A stretch of DNA of 16,795 nucleotides from an uncultured Campylobacter sp. (GTDB lineage: Bacteria; Campylobacterota; Campylobacteria; Campylobacterales; Campylobacteraceae). A program made the position numbers and the translations under genes. The stretch is from assembly GCF_937973075.1 (NCBI RefSeq), contig NZ_CALBWL010000029.1:1-16795 (forward strand), read 5' to 3'. Positions 7,373 through 15,961 of this stretch are shown in pieces. Below the pieces are notes generated by a model, which was given only the letters and a program-made list of their open reading frames with translations, searched no databases and had not been told where the DNA came from. How positions within the stretch are numbered: the first letter of the stretch is position 1; each line of letters begins with the position of its first letter.

Positions 7373-8434
7373 ATGAAAAAAGGTTTCACCCTTATAGAGC
7401 TTGTATTTGTTATCGTAGTACTAGGTATCATCTCGATGTTTGGCGCAGATCTATACACCAAGATCTACAAATCCTACGTACATGTACGTGCAGTAAATCA
7501 GCTGGAAGCCAGAACACAAAATGCGATGATGCTAATCACAAATCGCTTAGAAGATAGGATAAAAAGCTCTACTATAGGCAGAGAACTTAGCTCAAACGAG
7601 TTTGTGCCAATTAGCGCTTTAGATGATCCAAAATACGATATACTAGAGTGGATCGGACAAAGCGTAGAGACGAGAAATATAAATAAGAGAACTCCCGGTT
7701 GGAGTGGCTTCATGTCGATGTCTCAACTCCGAGATGACAAATGGAAAGCAGGTACAGAAGATGCAGGCTATATTGGAAATACGAGAGCTACATTCAATAT
7801 GGTATCCTTGGGCAGCGATTTCCCCCAAGTGGCTAATATAGTTGGAAATTTAAGGGCTACTGCTTACAATACTCCATCTAATAATACCCAAGTCGCCGTT
7901 ATATTTAGAGTTGTTACTAATGATGCTTCACCTACTAGCGTAGGTATAGGCTTTGGCTACGATAGAAAGGTCGACGTGAACGGTAGCAATCGCGTTCTGA
8001 TCGCCGTAGGTACACCTAGCAATGCAGGTAGTGGTAATATACAAGGCGAAACTATCAGGATAAATCAGTATCCGCTCAATCCAAACAACGATAAATCACA
8101 GGAATTCTCCGAGCAATACTATATAGCTCATAGTGCCTACGCGATTGTTCCAGATCAAGTCGTAACATATATGAAAAATAATGCAGGTAAAGTATTAAGT
8201 AAGAATTTTAATCTACTCTTGAAATATAACTATCGTCCATGGAGCACTGTTGCAGATGATGCGCACTCATATAACACTGCTAGCAGCTCACTACTAGCAG
8301 AGGACGTGAGCTTGTTTAAATTTAAGGATGATAACGGTGCCGTTGCGCTTAAGCTATGTATGAGAGACGACGGCAGAAATTTCGATCCCGCAGAGCTGGA
8401 TCTAAACGTTTGTAAAGCACAGGTGGTGTACTAA
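7373..8434 (+). CDS. Prepilin-like protein, possibly MshO-type minor pilin
   Basis: This 353-residue protein begins MKKG|FTLIELVFVIVVLGII, a complete prepilin leader with Glu5, followed by the long amphipathic helix expected of pilins (KIYKSYVHVRAVNQLEARTQ). After that comes ITNRLEDRIKSSTIGRE, resembling the RLxREIR helix of PulJ/MshO-type minor pilins, and then the YDILEWIG segment. The large globular part makes it longer than PulJ but close to MshO. A late Cys pair (LCMRDDG... LNVCKAQ) may form a disulphide. GGAGCGAG precedes the ATG, and the TAG of the upstream gene overlaps this ribosome-binding site. The stop shares one base with the next start (TAATG). The MshO comparison is from memory. 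Confidence 0.85.
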   Translation: MKKGFTLIELVFVIVVLGIISMFGADLYTKIYKSYVHVRAVNQLEARTQNAMMLITNRLEDRIKSSTIGRELSSNEFVPISALDDPKYDILEWIGQSVETRNINKRTPGWSGFMSMSQLRDDKWKAGTEDAGYIGNTRATFNMVSLGSDFPQVANIVGNLRATAYNTPSNNTQVAVIFRVVTNDASPTSVGIGFGYDRKVDVNGSNRVLIAVGTPSNAGSGNIQGETIRINQYPLNPNNDKSQEFSEQYYIAHSAYAIVPDQVVTYMKNNAGKVLSKNFNLLLKYNYRPWSTVADDAHSYNTASSSLLAEDVSLFKFKDDNGAVALKLCMRDDGRNFDPAELDLNVCKAQVVY

Positions 8435-8967
8435 TGAAAACTATGCAAAAAGGCTTCGCTCTAGTAGCAGCCATATTTTTTATCATCATTGTAGCGACTA
8501 CGGCGATTACGGCACTATCTATCGCGTCTATGACGGCTCGCGATGTCAATAATATCCAAGGCAGAGAGCAGGCGCTACTGCTAGCTCAGAGCGCTACGGA
8601 GCTGGCAGTCCTTGCTATGCAAAAGCACCAGTATCTAACTACTGAGCTTAAGGAGAAGAACGCTACGGCTGCGACCAATCCTACGTTAAATACGATTACT
8701 CTTGTGTATCCGTCAAATGATCCAGCTCAAAAGATGTTTGATATCACCGTGACATTTGGATATTTCGATAAACAGCTAGGTGCACCTGACGATCATACCG
8801 TCGCTTATAGTAATTTCGGGCAAGGCTCGTCCGAAAGGCTTGCAAACGGTAGTGTGGGCAGAATTCTAAGCCATGCTGCGCTTGTAGACGTGGTAGTAAA
8901 ATCCAACGTAGCGGTTATGGGAAGGCCACAGATCACATATCATAGGCGTACTATTCAAAAACCATAA
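8434..8967 (+). CDS. Prepilin-like protein, possibly MshP-type minor pilin
   Basis: This 177-residue protein has the leader MKTMQKG|FALVAAIFFIIIVATTAITALSI. The cleavage Gly-Phe is present, but mature position 5 is Ala rather than Glu. Loss of Glu5 with a GFALV start is typical of PulK/PilX/MshP-type minor pilins that sit at the tip. The helix continues MTARDVNNIQGREQALLLAQSATELAV, which resembles MshP (the RALLAAQSGNELA region) as I remember it. The rest is a small soluble domain ending in HRRTIQKP. Its ATG overlaps the previous stop by one base, so it is translated with the MshO-like gene. The start MKTM lacks a separate strong Shine-Dalgarno sequence, consistent with coupling. Confidence 0.8.
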   Translation: MKTMQKGFALVAAIFFIIIVATTAITALSIASMTARDVNNIQGREQALLLAQSATELAVLAMQKHQYLTTELKEKNATAATNPTLNTITLVYPSNDPAQKMFDITVTFGYFDKQLGAPDDHTVAYSNFGQGSSERLANGSVGRILSHAALVDVVVKSNVAVMGRPQITYHRRTIQKP

Positions 8968-8982
8968 TGCAAAGGAGAGACG

Positions 8983-9525
8983 ATGAATTTAAATATCGTA
9001 GGTAAGCAGTTTGAGCTAACGGAATCTATCAAAAATTATGTCGAAAACGCATTTGAAACGCTAGAAAAATATAATCTCGACATTATCTCTGGGCGTTGTG
9101 TAATTTCTGCCGACGAGAAGCAAGGCAAAAAGGGCTTTGTGGTGGATTTCTCACTAAATTTAGCGCATCAAGATACTATCGTCGTGCGTCAAAAAGATAA
9201 AGATCTCTATGCTGCCGTCGATCTCATCGTCGAGCGCGCCTCAAAAGTGCTTCGCAGATACCACGATAAGGTAAATTCTCACAAAAATCGCGACGAAATG
9301 AAGCAAAACGCCGTAGATAATGCAATCGGCGTTAATGAGCCAAATTTAAACGACGAGGTCGATGAAATCGTCCCTACCGAGCTAGAGCTTTATAAACCGC
9401 TAGAGATTGATGAAGCGCTAAATAAGCTGAAAGAAAGCACCGATCAGTTTTTGGTTTTTAATGATATGGATGCCAAAATGCGTGTGCTTTACAAGCGTAA
9501 AGACGGTAAATTCGGCTTATTTTAG
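8983..9525 (+). CDS. hpf: Long-form ribosome hibernation promoting factor
   Basis: This 180-residue cytoplasmic protein binds the 30S decoding region and, in the long form, dimerises ribosomes to 100S particles in stationary phase. The N-terminal HPF/RaiA domain (about 1-100) starts MNLNIVGKQFELTESIKNYV and has the basic RASKVLRRYHDKVNSHK helix. A charged linker (about 100-125) leads to the C-terminal dimerisation domain, which shows PTELELYKPLEIDEALNKL and ends RVLYKRKDGKFGLF, as in the family (VVYRRKDGxYGLI). AAAGGAGAG precedes the ATG, 15 bp after the prepilin stop, so it is very likely in the same operon. The presence of a ribosome-silencing gene inside a pilin operon is notable. The TAG stop is the first base triplet touching a tandem repeat. 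Confidence 0.93.
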   Translation: MNLNIVGKQFELTESIKNYVENAFETLEKYNLDIISGRCVISADEKQGKKGFVVDFSLNLAHQDTIVVRQKDKDLYAAVDLIVERASKVLRRYHDKVNSHKNRDEMKQNAVDNAIGVNEPNLNDEVDEIVPTELELYKPLEIDEALNKLKESTDQFLVFNDMDAKMRVLYKRKDGKFGLF

Positions 9526-9579
9526 AATTTTAGAATTTTAGAATTTTAGAATTTTAGAATTTTAGAATTTTAGAATTTT
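9524..9579 (+). repeat. Tandem repeat: 8-bp unit AGAATTTT, seven perfect copies
   Basis: AG occurs at 9524, 9532, 9540, 9548, 9556, 9564 and 9572, and every unit between is AGAATTTT without a mismatch. The first copy supplies the AG of the hpf TAG stop, so the array starts in the stop codon and lies entirely outside coding sequence. Such perfect short arrays are prone to slippage. Here it would alter the distance between the hpf stop and the following hairpin. Confidence 0.95.
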
Positions 9580-9580
9580 T

Positions 9581-9603
9581 AAGGCGCGGAATTCTCGCGC
9601 CTT
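9581..9603 (+). terminator. Terminator-like hairpin after hpf
   Basis: AAGGCGCG (9581-9588) pairs perfectly with CGCGCCTT (9596-9603) around a GAATTCT loop. The downstream tract, TTTACTTTAATT, is an imperfect T-run, so efficiency may be moderate. It directly follows the tandem repeat and would separate the prepilin-hpf transcript from the giant gene. Confidence 0.75.
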
Positions 9604-9740
9604 TACTTTAATTGTTTGAGAGTTGTTGTTTATTTGTTATTATATTATTTTTAATGTAGCCCAAGATAAACAAAATCGCATTTTATAAAATCTTTCTTTT
9701 AGGAAATCTTTAAAATTTATTTATATTTGTTCCATATCCA

Positions 9741-9770
9741 TATAAAATTTAAGCAAAAAAAATGTAAAAT
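9741..9770 (+). promoter_or_regulatory. Candidate promoter region of the giant exoprotein gene
   Basis: The spacer 9604-9809 is extremely AT-rich. Two -10-like words lie 40-70 bp before the start: TATAAAAT at 9741-9748 and TAAAAT at 9765-9770 (in ATGTAAAATAAT), the latter behind an A-tract. A direct repeat AAATCTTT occurs further upstream near 9688-9712. I cannot choose between the boxes, and no sigma-54 or sigma-28 pattern is visible. Confidence 0.35.
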
Positions 9771-9796
9771 AATAGTCAAAAGTTATGTTATTGACC

Positions 9797-9802
9797 GGAG
9801 GG
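9797..9802 (+). promoter_or_regulatory. Strong ribosome-binding site of the giant gene
   Basis: GGAGGG lies 7 nt before the ATG at 9810, close to full complementarity with the 16S 3' end. It fixes the start in front of an obvious signal peptide and suggests high translation. Confidence 0.8.
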
Positions 9803-9809
9803 TAGTATC

Positions 9810-12800
9810 ATGAAAGTTAAGAGTTTTAAGTTGGTGCCGATTTTGGCACTCTTCGTTTGTTGTTTGACAAACGCGTTTGCAGATGGTGACAGGTCGAACG
9901 TGAAGATAAATTCTGCTACCCCAATAAGCAACGAGTATCGTGACGATGGCGTGCTGGACGGAAGGAGAGGTGGTTGGACTTGGAACGGAGATCAGGGTTT
10001 GTATAATTTCACCACTATAAAAAATCGGTCTGACGAATTAAACCAAAAGCCGATAGTTAGATTCGGCGGTGCGGGCACATACGTCTTTGGAGACTACGCC
10101 GTGACCGGAAAGCCGGTGATTAGTTTAAGCTGGCCTTCTGCTCTAGGCCGTGATTACATGTGGGGAGCAAAAGGCACATACATTAAAGATGACGGCGACG
10201 GACAGTTTTATTTGAATAGTTCAAAAGCTGTTTTGAGGCTTCCTAAGGGCGTGACTAAAGACGATATAGTCTATGCGAGACTTTATTGGCAGGGAAATAT
10301 ATTCAGCACGACTGATTTTGACAGCGAAGCAGAATACAACAGCAAAGACGGAAAAAAATTGACCGGTTTTGCTAAGGGGTATACACGGGTGAAATTTAAA
10401 ATGAAAAGCTCGAAAGGTAAAGCTAGCATAATAGAAGATGTTTATAGAGATAGATGCGAAGGAACGGCTGCTTGGAACTTTTTGGCAAAATCTCGCAAGC
10501 CCTTACGTTTGCGTTTAAAATATGGCTGCACTAAAGATATTACCGATCTAGTCAAGAAATATTTTGAACCTTATTCCGACAGCATTGAATTTACTGTAGG
10601 AGACGTAAAAACGAGTGATGGTATGGATCCAATCGGTGCAGATTTTACCAATGGAGAGTTCACCACCGCTCGTATTGGGCCGTACGGCGGATGGGGAATA
10701 ATCGTAGTATATGATAAAACCGCCCCGTCCAGAAGGGCTTTGCTAGATAATTTACAATCTAACGATAGCGTAACGGGTCAAAAAATGACTTATAAAGAGG
10801 CCGTAGAATATAAAAATAAATATTTTAAACCAAAAAACGTAACTATTTACGGCGATTATTTTGTCCTCACCCCTTGGGATAATGGATATACGCCTATAAA
10901 CATTAACGCTACCATCAATGGATTTTATACACCTAGAAGTGGGTCCGTAAGTGCAAAGCTAGGGTTTTTAGGGTTTGGTGGCGAGAGAAAAATGACCTCC
11001 GACGAGTATTTTAAAGTTCAACACAAAGGAACCGCACAAATGGATTCGCTATACGGATCTGGTGTGGTTAATCAACGGTTAGCTAACGATCGCGCTAATA
11101 TATACGACGGCTCTGTCGCTTTACTTATAAATGATAACGGCACCTATAAGTATAGCTATCCATACGGCACTGGTTATTTAGGTGGATTTGATCTGGACGA
11201 ATTCGATATCGGTTCAAAGATGAAGAATGCGCAATCTAGTCTAAACATCTCTTTGGGTGCGGCGTATGAAGATCTCAACGGAGGTCAAGCCGATCAAAAC
11301 TTCATAAGTATGATTGCTATTTCCGCCGATTTGTATGTCCCTCAAATGTGCTATCAGTATGAAGTCTATAACGCCTCTAACTGGGTTAAATTCTTTGATA
11401 ATGATGGTAACCGAAGAAGCGAAGAGGATGTAAAAAAACTACATGAACCTCCTGAGCAGATCAAAAACCCGGTAGTTGCCGGCGAGAATATCTATTATAG
11501 AATGAAATTTGAAAATAGATTGAATGGCGGTAATAGCGAAGATGCAGCAGGTGCGGTAGTATCAATCGACTTTTCTCAAGCGGGCGCTACCTATACTAAA
11601 GATAGTTCTACTATAAATAATAAACTAACTGTAAACAATCCTATCAATACCACTACGGATACCATACCCGCAGCGGTAGCCGAAGATCTGGTCTATCTAC
11701 GCGACGGGAAGCAGGGTGCATACAAGACGATGAAAGACGTCATAAAAGGTGGCACCCCAAACGTCACGGATCCTATCTATAATAATAGGCAATTTACGAT
11801 GCTAGATAGGAATGTCTTAAAATTCCATATCGGCGAGGGTGCAGGAGAGATAAAAGCTGGCACGACTACTCCGGTGGGCGGTCTAATGAGACCAGGTAAA
11901 GCGGCGTATGGTGAGTTTAACGCTACCGTTAATACCGGTGCAAAAATTCTTCAAGCTCCTGCCGTGACACTAAGTTATAAGATGAGCTTAGATATAGGCG
12001 GCGGTCAGCGAGTCTTCATAGAGATGGATAGCGCTTCCGAGCTTGAATTATGCGACGCGACAAAGGTTTCTAAAAGCGTTAATATCCTACCTTTAAGCGG
12101 TTTGCAGGTAGTCAATAAGAATTTTAGTAAAAATGACGACGATGATAGACTATATACTCAAATCTCCGATAAGCCTTTCGATGCAAAACTTATCTTTAGA
12201 CCGGATTATGAGAGCCAATTTTGTAAGGAGTATAACAATGAAACTGGTAAATGTACGGAATATATCGATGCTGCTGCAAATTCTCCTTACTTCAAAAAAG
12301 ATCCAAATACCGGTAAGCTCATATATATCGGTAGCGAGGCCAGAAAACTTGAAAAATTTGACTTGAGCGGTAAATTGTATTTATCCGTTGTCAGGGCGAG
12401 AAATGCCGCTACTACCTCGGATAAAATTGCCGATGACCATAAGGGAAATAGCGCAGTTTACTCATGCCGATCCGTAACCGATTCCTTAAAAATTCCGTTT
12501 AAGATGAAGGACAAAACCGATTACACTATCGATAAGGAAGTGGATTTTAAAGGAAAAAGTATTTTAGAGCTAAACGATATAGAGATAGGAGATGCGTATC
12601 AGGGTCTTACATTTATGCTTAGCTATCGTCCGGATAATCAAGTTGCCTCAGGATCCGATTTAGATCAGTATATAAAAAACAAAGATTTAAATAACAGCGA
12701 TCCTAAGGCTTATTATTCGGAGCTCAAGAAATGGGAGCTTAAAAAGCGATATGGATATTGCGAGACAGGTGAGAATTTTAGCTGGTGCAACACAAAACTA

Positions 12801-15800
12801 ACTGCGGAGCAAAAGAAGGACATTTGGGAGAATAAAATACAACCGGAGCTGCAGAAGCTTGAAAATAATATAAAGGCTGCTAAAGATGAGTTCGGAATTC
12901 AAATGTCAAAAGACGGCTCGTTCCATATATGCGGTAGCGACAACTTTGTGCTTCGCCCTGCATATTTTAATGTAGATACAAAAGCGCTGAAGGATTCGGG
13001 CAAGTATAGTAAGATCGTAGATACCACTGCGAGTGGTGATATAACCAAAAAAGGTGATGGCACCAGCGTACTTAATCCTAATAATCTGCGCGTAGGCGGC
13101 GATTATACGCAAAACGCAGATATCTTGGCTCACGTAATATCGGCCAGAAGCTATAGTGACAACGGCGTACCTAACTACACAGCAGAAATCGGTGGCGATC
13201 TTGGCAATCAACGTTATCATCTGCGTAAAAGCTATGGCGCGGATTCTGATGATACTCAAGATATATCAACCAAGATCCGCGGTATTCAAACCTACTTGCG
13301 TCCGTTTATATCTAATGAATGCGCGGCTAATGTCTCTACTCAATCCTATTATGTAGATAGGAATGCTTCCACTACATTAAAACGTGGCGTTAAAGAAGAT
13401 AGTTGTTATGGTGGTACTGCAGTGGAATATTCCGGTGCTAAATACAATGCCGAAACAGGCAAATATGAGATTGATCCGGAAGCTATCAAAAAAGGCTCTT
13501 TTGGCAAGAGCGATGATGTCTCGTGCGTATTAAATGGTACAAGTTCGAAATTTGACGCGTCGTATAGAAGGGTATGGGATAAAAACGCCGTAAGTCTATG
13601 GGCGAATTTTAACGTTAGAAATATCGAAGAGACGGAGGGCGTTGCAAAATTTGATAGTAAAGGTCATGTTCAAGGCGCATATCTTATGACCCAGTCTAGA
13701 AAAAATCCTGAGGCAAAAGATAAAAGCTATGCCGTCATCTATACCGAAACCATAGGCAAAGATGCCGATAAAATTTTTAACTACTACAATGTCGGCGATG
13801 TGCTAGTAAATATCTATGATAACTCATGGACGGATGCCTACTCCGATCAGACATACTCTAAGAAGTGGAATAGCGCTAAATGTATCATCAATTCATCTAG
13901 CAATATTCCTAATGCTAAAGGTATGATAGGCTGCGACGTAGGTATGAGGCTTGCTGCTAACAAAGATAAAGCGACAAATGATAATATCGTATTACGCTAC
14001 CGACCGGATCGTATCAGAGTATCTCTCACAAGCCTTGATAACGGCGTGACAAGGGGTGTAGGTGATAATAATATTTCGGGTGGAATATCTGCGTATACAT
14101 ATTTCAACGCTCCGGACATCGAAAACGATGTCGTAGTATATGCCGACGAAAATTCTAGCCAGAATTTAGCGGTAACTAATCAGCTAAGCCAACTGGCTAA
14201 GCTTAAGGTCAATGCAGTAGCGTATCTATCTGACAAAGTTTATAAGGATGTCATCGCTACGCTTTATGACGGATATAAAATGGAAATTGGCGACAAAGGT
14301 AAGGAGAAGCTTCAAGCCGTGTGCGGATTTTCGAGCGATCTTGATTTTGCGCTAAATTTCGGATTTGATTGCGCTAACAATAGTACCGATGGGCGTTGCT
14401 CCACAGCTACCGCTAATAAGACCGGTGGAGCTACAAATTACGTGCCATATCCTGATAAACCTGCCGTTAAATACGAGATCCCTAGCGATACGCAGTATTT
14501 TGCTAAAGATTCTGACGTATGCTTAGGCTCTACTGGATATGATAGCAGATGCTATAAATATAACGTAAGAAGCAGTAAGGGTTCTTCTAAAACTGATGAG
14601 ATGCCAGACTGGGAGGAAGCCGCTTCTAGCGGTGATGCTGGTTATGGCTTACCTATACCGCTTAAAATAGCTCTTAATTACTACTCTGATGCTTCATTAA
14701 GAGGCGGGCTTATCAATAGACCGCAAGGCGGTACAGGAATTAATTATGACTCGAAGTCAAATGAATTCAGAATTTTAGCGCAAGGATTTAGAGAAGGACA
14801 AACTCCCGACTCGACCGTGTATTTTAACTTCGCTAGGATGCATAAAACCCCTAGCACCCCGGTGCTTATCTATGCTAGTGACTTTGATATTCAAGACGGA
14901 ACCGCTCTTAAGATCTTTGGAAAGTTTTGGCCATCGAAATTCGATAGCTCATACAAAGCTATCTCTGATACCGACTCTGAGGACTACAATAAAACCGATA
15001 TAAAGCTGTCTAAGGAAGATTTCGATGTCTTTATTACTAGAAAGGTTAGCGAGACCAGAGCTGCAAGTAAGGCTGCTTATATAGCCGCCGCTAATTCTAA
15101 TAGCAAAACTTACGCAACCGGCAAGACCGTTACAGATTTTAGCGATAATGTAGGCACTTACGCCCTATTTGTCTATGGTACATCGTACGATAAAAGTTTG
15201 GGGGCTATAGTGCAGCAAGCTACTACTGGGACTCCAATATCTGTTCCTATTTACACGCAAATCTATTGTGGTAGAACCGATAAGTGCTCGAATATGCCTG
15301 CGCCTAGCGATAGTTTGGCCTACGAGGTTCCGGTTGCGAATGTCTCGGGCAAGGTTAAAGCCTCGAATATATTTACCGTGCTAGCGGCTCAAGATCGTAG
15401 CTTAACTGACTTTACGAAGTTTGTAGTAAATACGAAAGCTACTTTAAATAACATAGACGAGGAGTTTGTGAGCGACTACGATAGTCTTACTAAGGTTGGC
15501 GACGTAAATGTGGATATCAGCAGGGCCAATGTGGTAAAAAATGGCCGAGAGAATATAACCATCAGTGGCACTGCAGCAGGTCATGCTACAATACGTATCA
15601 TTACTAATCCATGGCTTATTCATACTCCAGCCTTAAATGATAAGACTATGTTTACTGCAAATGATGGAGGAGCCTACTCTAAAAAGTATCCGGGCGTACG
15701 ACAGTATTATAATCCTCTTCGCGTACATATAAAGCAGTCTAAACCTACGGTCTGGGGCGGTGAAGGTCAGGTTAAATCGGGCATAGCGGATGACGTAGGA

Positions 15801-15908
15801 TCGTTCGCTGGTGGTAGCTCGTCAGACAATAGTACTAGCGATACTTCGACTAGAATTCTAGATTCTGGCGATGTTCGCGATATCTACAATCAAAAGACCG
15901 ATTGGTAG
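9810..15908 (+). CDS. Giant secreted protein, MshQ-like, with DUF11-type N-terminal module
   Basis: A 2032-residue protein with a Sec signal peptide (MKVKSFKLVPILALFVCCLTNAFA|D), so it is exported. Residues about 90-515 resemble the lectin-like module that leads DUF11 surface proteins: SSKAVLRLPKGVTKDDIVYARLYW, GGWGIIVVYD (about 294-303), GFYTPRSGSVSAKLGFLGF (about 370-390), then DLDEFDIGSKM and ISADLYVP. A DUF11-like beta domain follows (about 553-620, NPVVAGENIYYRMKFENR). Later segments recall MshQ and its relatives: CGSDNFVLRPAYF (about 1041-1053), GGDYTQNADILAHVISAR, YNVGDVLVNIYDNSWT (about 1327-1343), and a C-terminal WGGEG...TDW end. No transmembrane anchor, LPXTG or autotransporter barrel is seen, so attachment through a pilus tip or cell surface is inferred. 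It has its own promoter and terminator. Many cysteines suggest disulphides. Family placement is from memory of motif style. Confidence 0.8.
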   Translation: MKVKSFKLVPILALFVCCLTNAFADGDRSNVKINSATPISNEYRDDGVLDGRRGGWTWNGDQGLYNFTTIKNRSDELNQKPIVRFGGAGTYVFGDYAVTGKPVISLSWPSALGRDYMWGAKGTYIKDDGDGQFYLNSSKAVLRLPKGVTKDDIVYARLYWQGNIFSTTDFDSEAEYNSKDGKKLTGFAKGYTRVKFKMKSSKGKASIIEDVYRDRCEGTAAWNFLAKSRKPLRLRLKYGCTKDITDLVKKYFEPYSDSIEFTVGDVKTSDGMDPIGADFTNGEFTTARIGPYGGWGIIVVYDKTAPSRRALLDNLQSNDSVTGQKMTYKEAVEYKNKYFKPKNVTIYGDYFVLTPWDNGYTPININATINGFYTPRSGSVSAKLGFLGFGGERKMTSDEYFKVQHKGTAQMDSLYGSGVVNQRLANDRANIYDGSVALLINDNGTYKYSYPYGTGYLGGFDLDEFDIGSKMKNAQSSLNISLGAAYEDLNGGQADQNFISMIAISADLYVPQMCYQYEVYNASNWVKFFDNDGNRRSEEDVKKLHEPPEQIKNPVVAGENIYYRMKFENRLNGGNSEDAAGAVVSIDFSQAGATYTKDSSTINNKLTVNNPINTTTDTIPAAVAEDLVYLRDGKQGAYKTMKDVIKGGTPNVTDPIYNNRQFTMLDRNVLKFHIGEGAGEIKAGTTTPVGGLMRPGKAAYGEFNATVNTGAKILQAPAVTLSYKMSLDIGGGQRVFIEMDSASELELCDATKVSKSVNILPLSGLQVVNKNFSKNDDDDRLYTQISDKPFDAKLIFRPDYESQFCKEYNNETGKCTEYIDAAANSPYFKKDPNTGKLIYIGSEARKLEKFDLSGKLYLSVVRARNAATTSDKIADDHKGNSAVYSCRSVTDSLKIPFKMKDKTDYTIDKEVDFKGKSILELNDIEIGDAYQGLTFMLSYRPDNQVASGSDLDQYIKNKDLNNSDPKAYYSELKKWELKKRYGYCETGENFSWCNTKLTAEQKKDIWENKIQPELQKLENNIKAAKDEFGIQMSKDGSFHICGSDNFVLRPAYFNVDTKALKDSGKYSKIVDTTASGDITKKGDGTSVLNPNNLRVGGDYTQNADILAHVISARSYSDNGVPNYTAEIGGDLGNQRYHLRKSYGADSDDTQDISTKIRGIQTYLRPFISNECAANVSTQSYYVDRNASTTLKRGVKEDSCYGGTAVEYSGAKYNAETGKYEIDPEAIKKGSFGKSDDVSCVLNGTSSKFDASYRRVWDKNAVSLWANFNVRNIEETEGVAKFDSKGHVQGAYLMTQSRKNPEAKDKSYAVIYTETIGKDADKIFNYYNVGDVLVNIYDNSWTDAYSDQTYSKKWNSAKCIINSSSNIPNAKGMIGCDVGMRLAANKDKATNDNIVLRYRPDRIRVSLTSLDNGVTRGVGDNNISGGISAYTYFNAPDIENDVVVYADENSSQNLAVTNQLSQLAKLKVNAVAYLSDKVYKDVIATLYDGYKMEIGDKGKEKLQAVCGFSSDLDFALNFGFDCANNSTDGRCSTATANKTGGATNYVPYPDKPAVKYEIPSDTQYFAKDSDVCLGSTGYDSRCYKYNVRSSKGSSKTDEMPDWEEAASSGDAGYGLPIPLKIALNYYSDASLRGGLINRPQGGTGINYDSKSNEFRILAQGFREGQTPDSTVYFNFARMHKTPSTPVLIYASDFDIQDGTALKIFGKFWPSKFDSSYKAISDTDSEDYNKTDIKLSKEDFDVFITRKVSETRAASKAAYIAAANSNSKTYATGKTVTDFSDNVGTYALFVYGTSYDKSLGAIVQQATTGTPISVPIYTQIYCGRTDKCSNMPAPSDSLAYEVPVANVSGKVKASNIFTVLAAQDRSLTDFTKFVVNTKATLNNIDEEFVSDYDSLTKVGDVNVDISRANVVKNGRENITISGTAAGHATIRIITNPWLIHTPALNDKTMFTANDGGAYSKKYPGVRQYYNPLRVHIKQSKPTVWGGEGQVKSGIADDVGSFAGGSSSDNSTSDTSTRILDSGDVRDIYNQKTDW

Positions 15909-15931
15909 TATCAGCGTTAAGCTCATATTAC

Positions 15932-15961
15932 AAAGGCTAGTCTCCTGGCTAGCCTTTTTTT
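15932..15961 (+). terminator. Strong Rho-independent terminator of the giant gene
   Basis: AAAGGCTAG (15932-15940) pairs with CTAGCCTTT (15949-15957) across an eight-base loop (TCTCCTGG), followed by an unbroken T-run to 15961. It is the clearest intrinsic terminator in the window, 23 bp after the stop codon. Confidence 0.93.

Noticed and set aside
9524..9603. CRISPR array or phase-variable coding repeat
   Set aside because: The unit is 8 bp with no spacers, and the array begins at a stop codon, so it is neither CRISPR nor an in-gene switch.
9604..9809. Small RNA gene between hpf and the giant gene
   Set aside because: The spacer is AT-rich with several -10-like words but has no stable hairpin or second terminator that would define an RNA.
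12906..13259. Minus-strand 117-codon frame inside the giant gene
   Set aside because: It is antisense to a continuous 2032-codon gene with a signal peptide and terminator, so it is a shadow.
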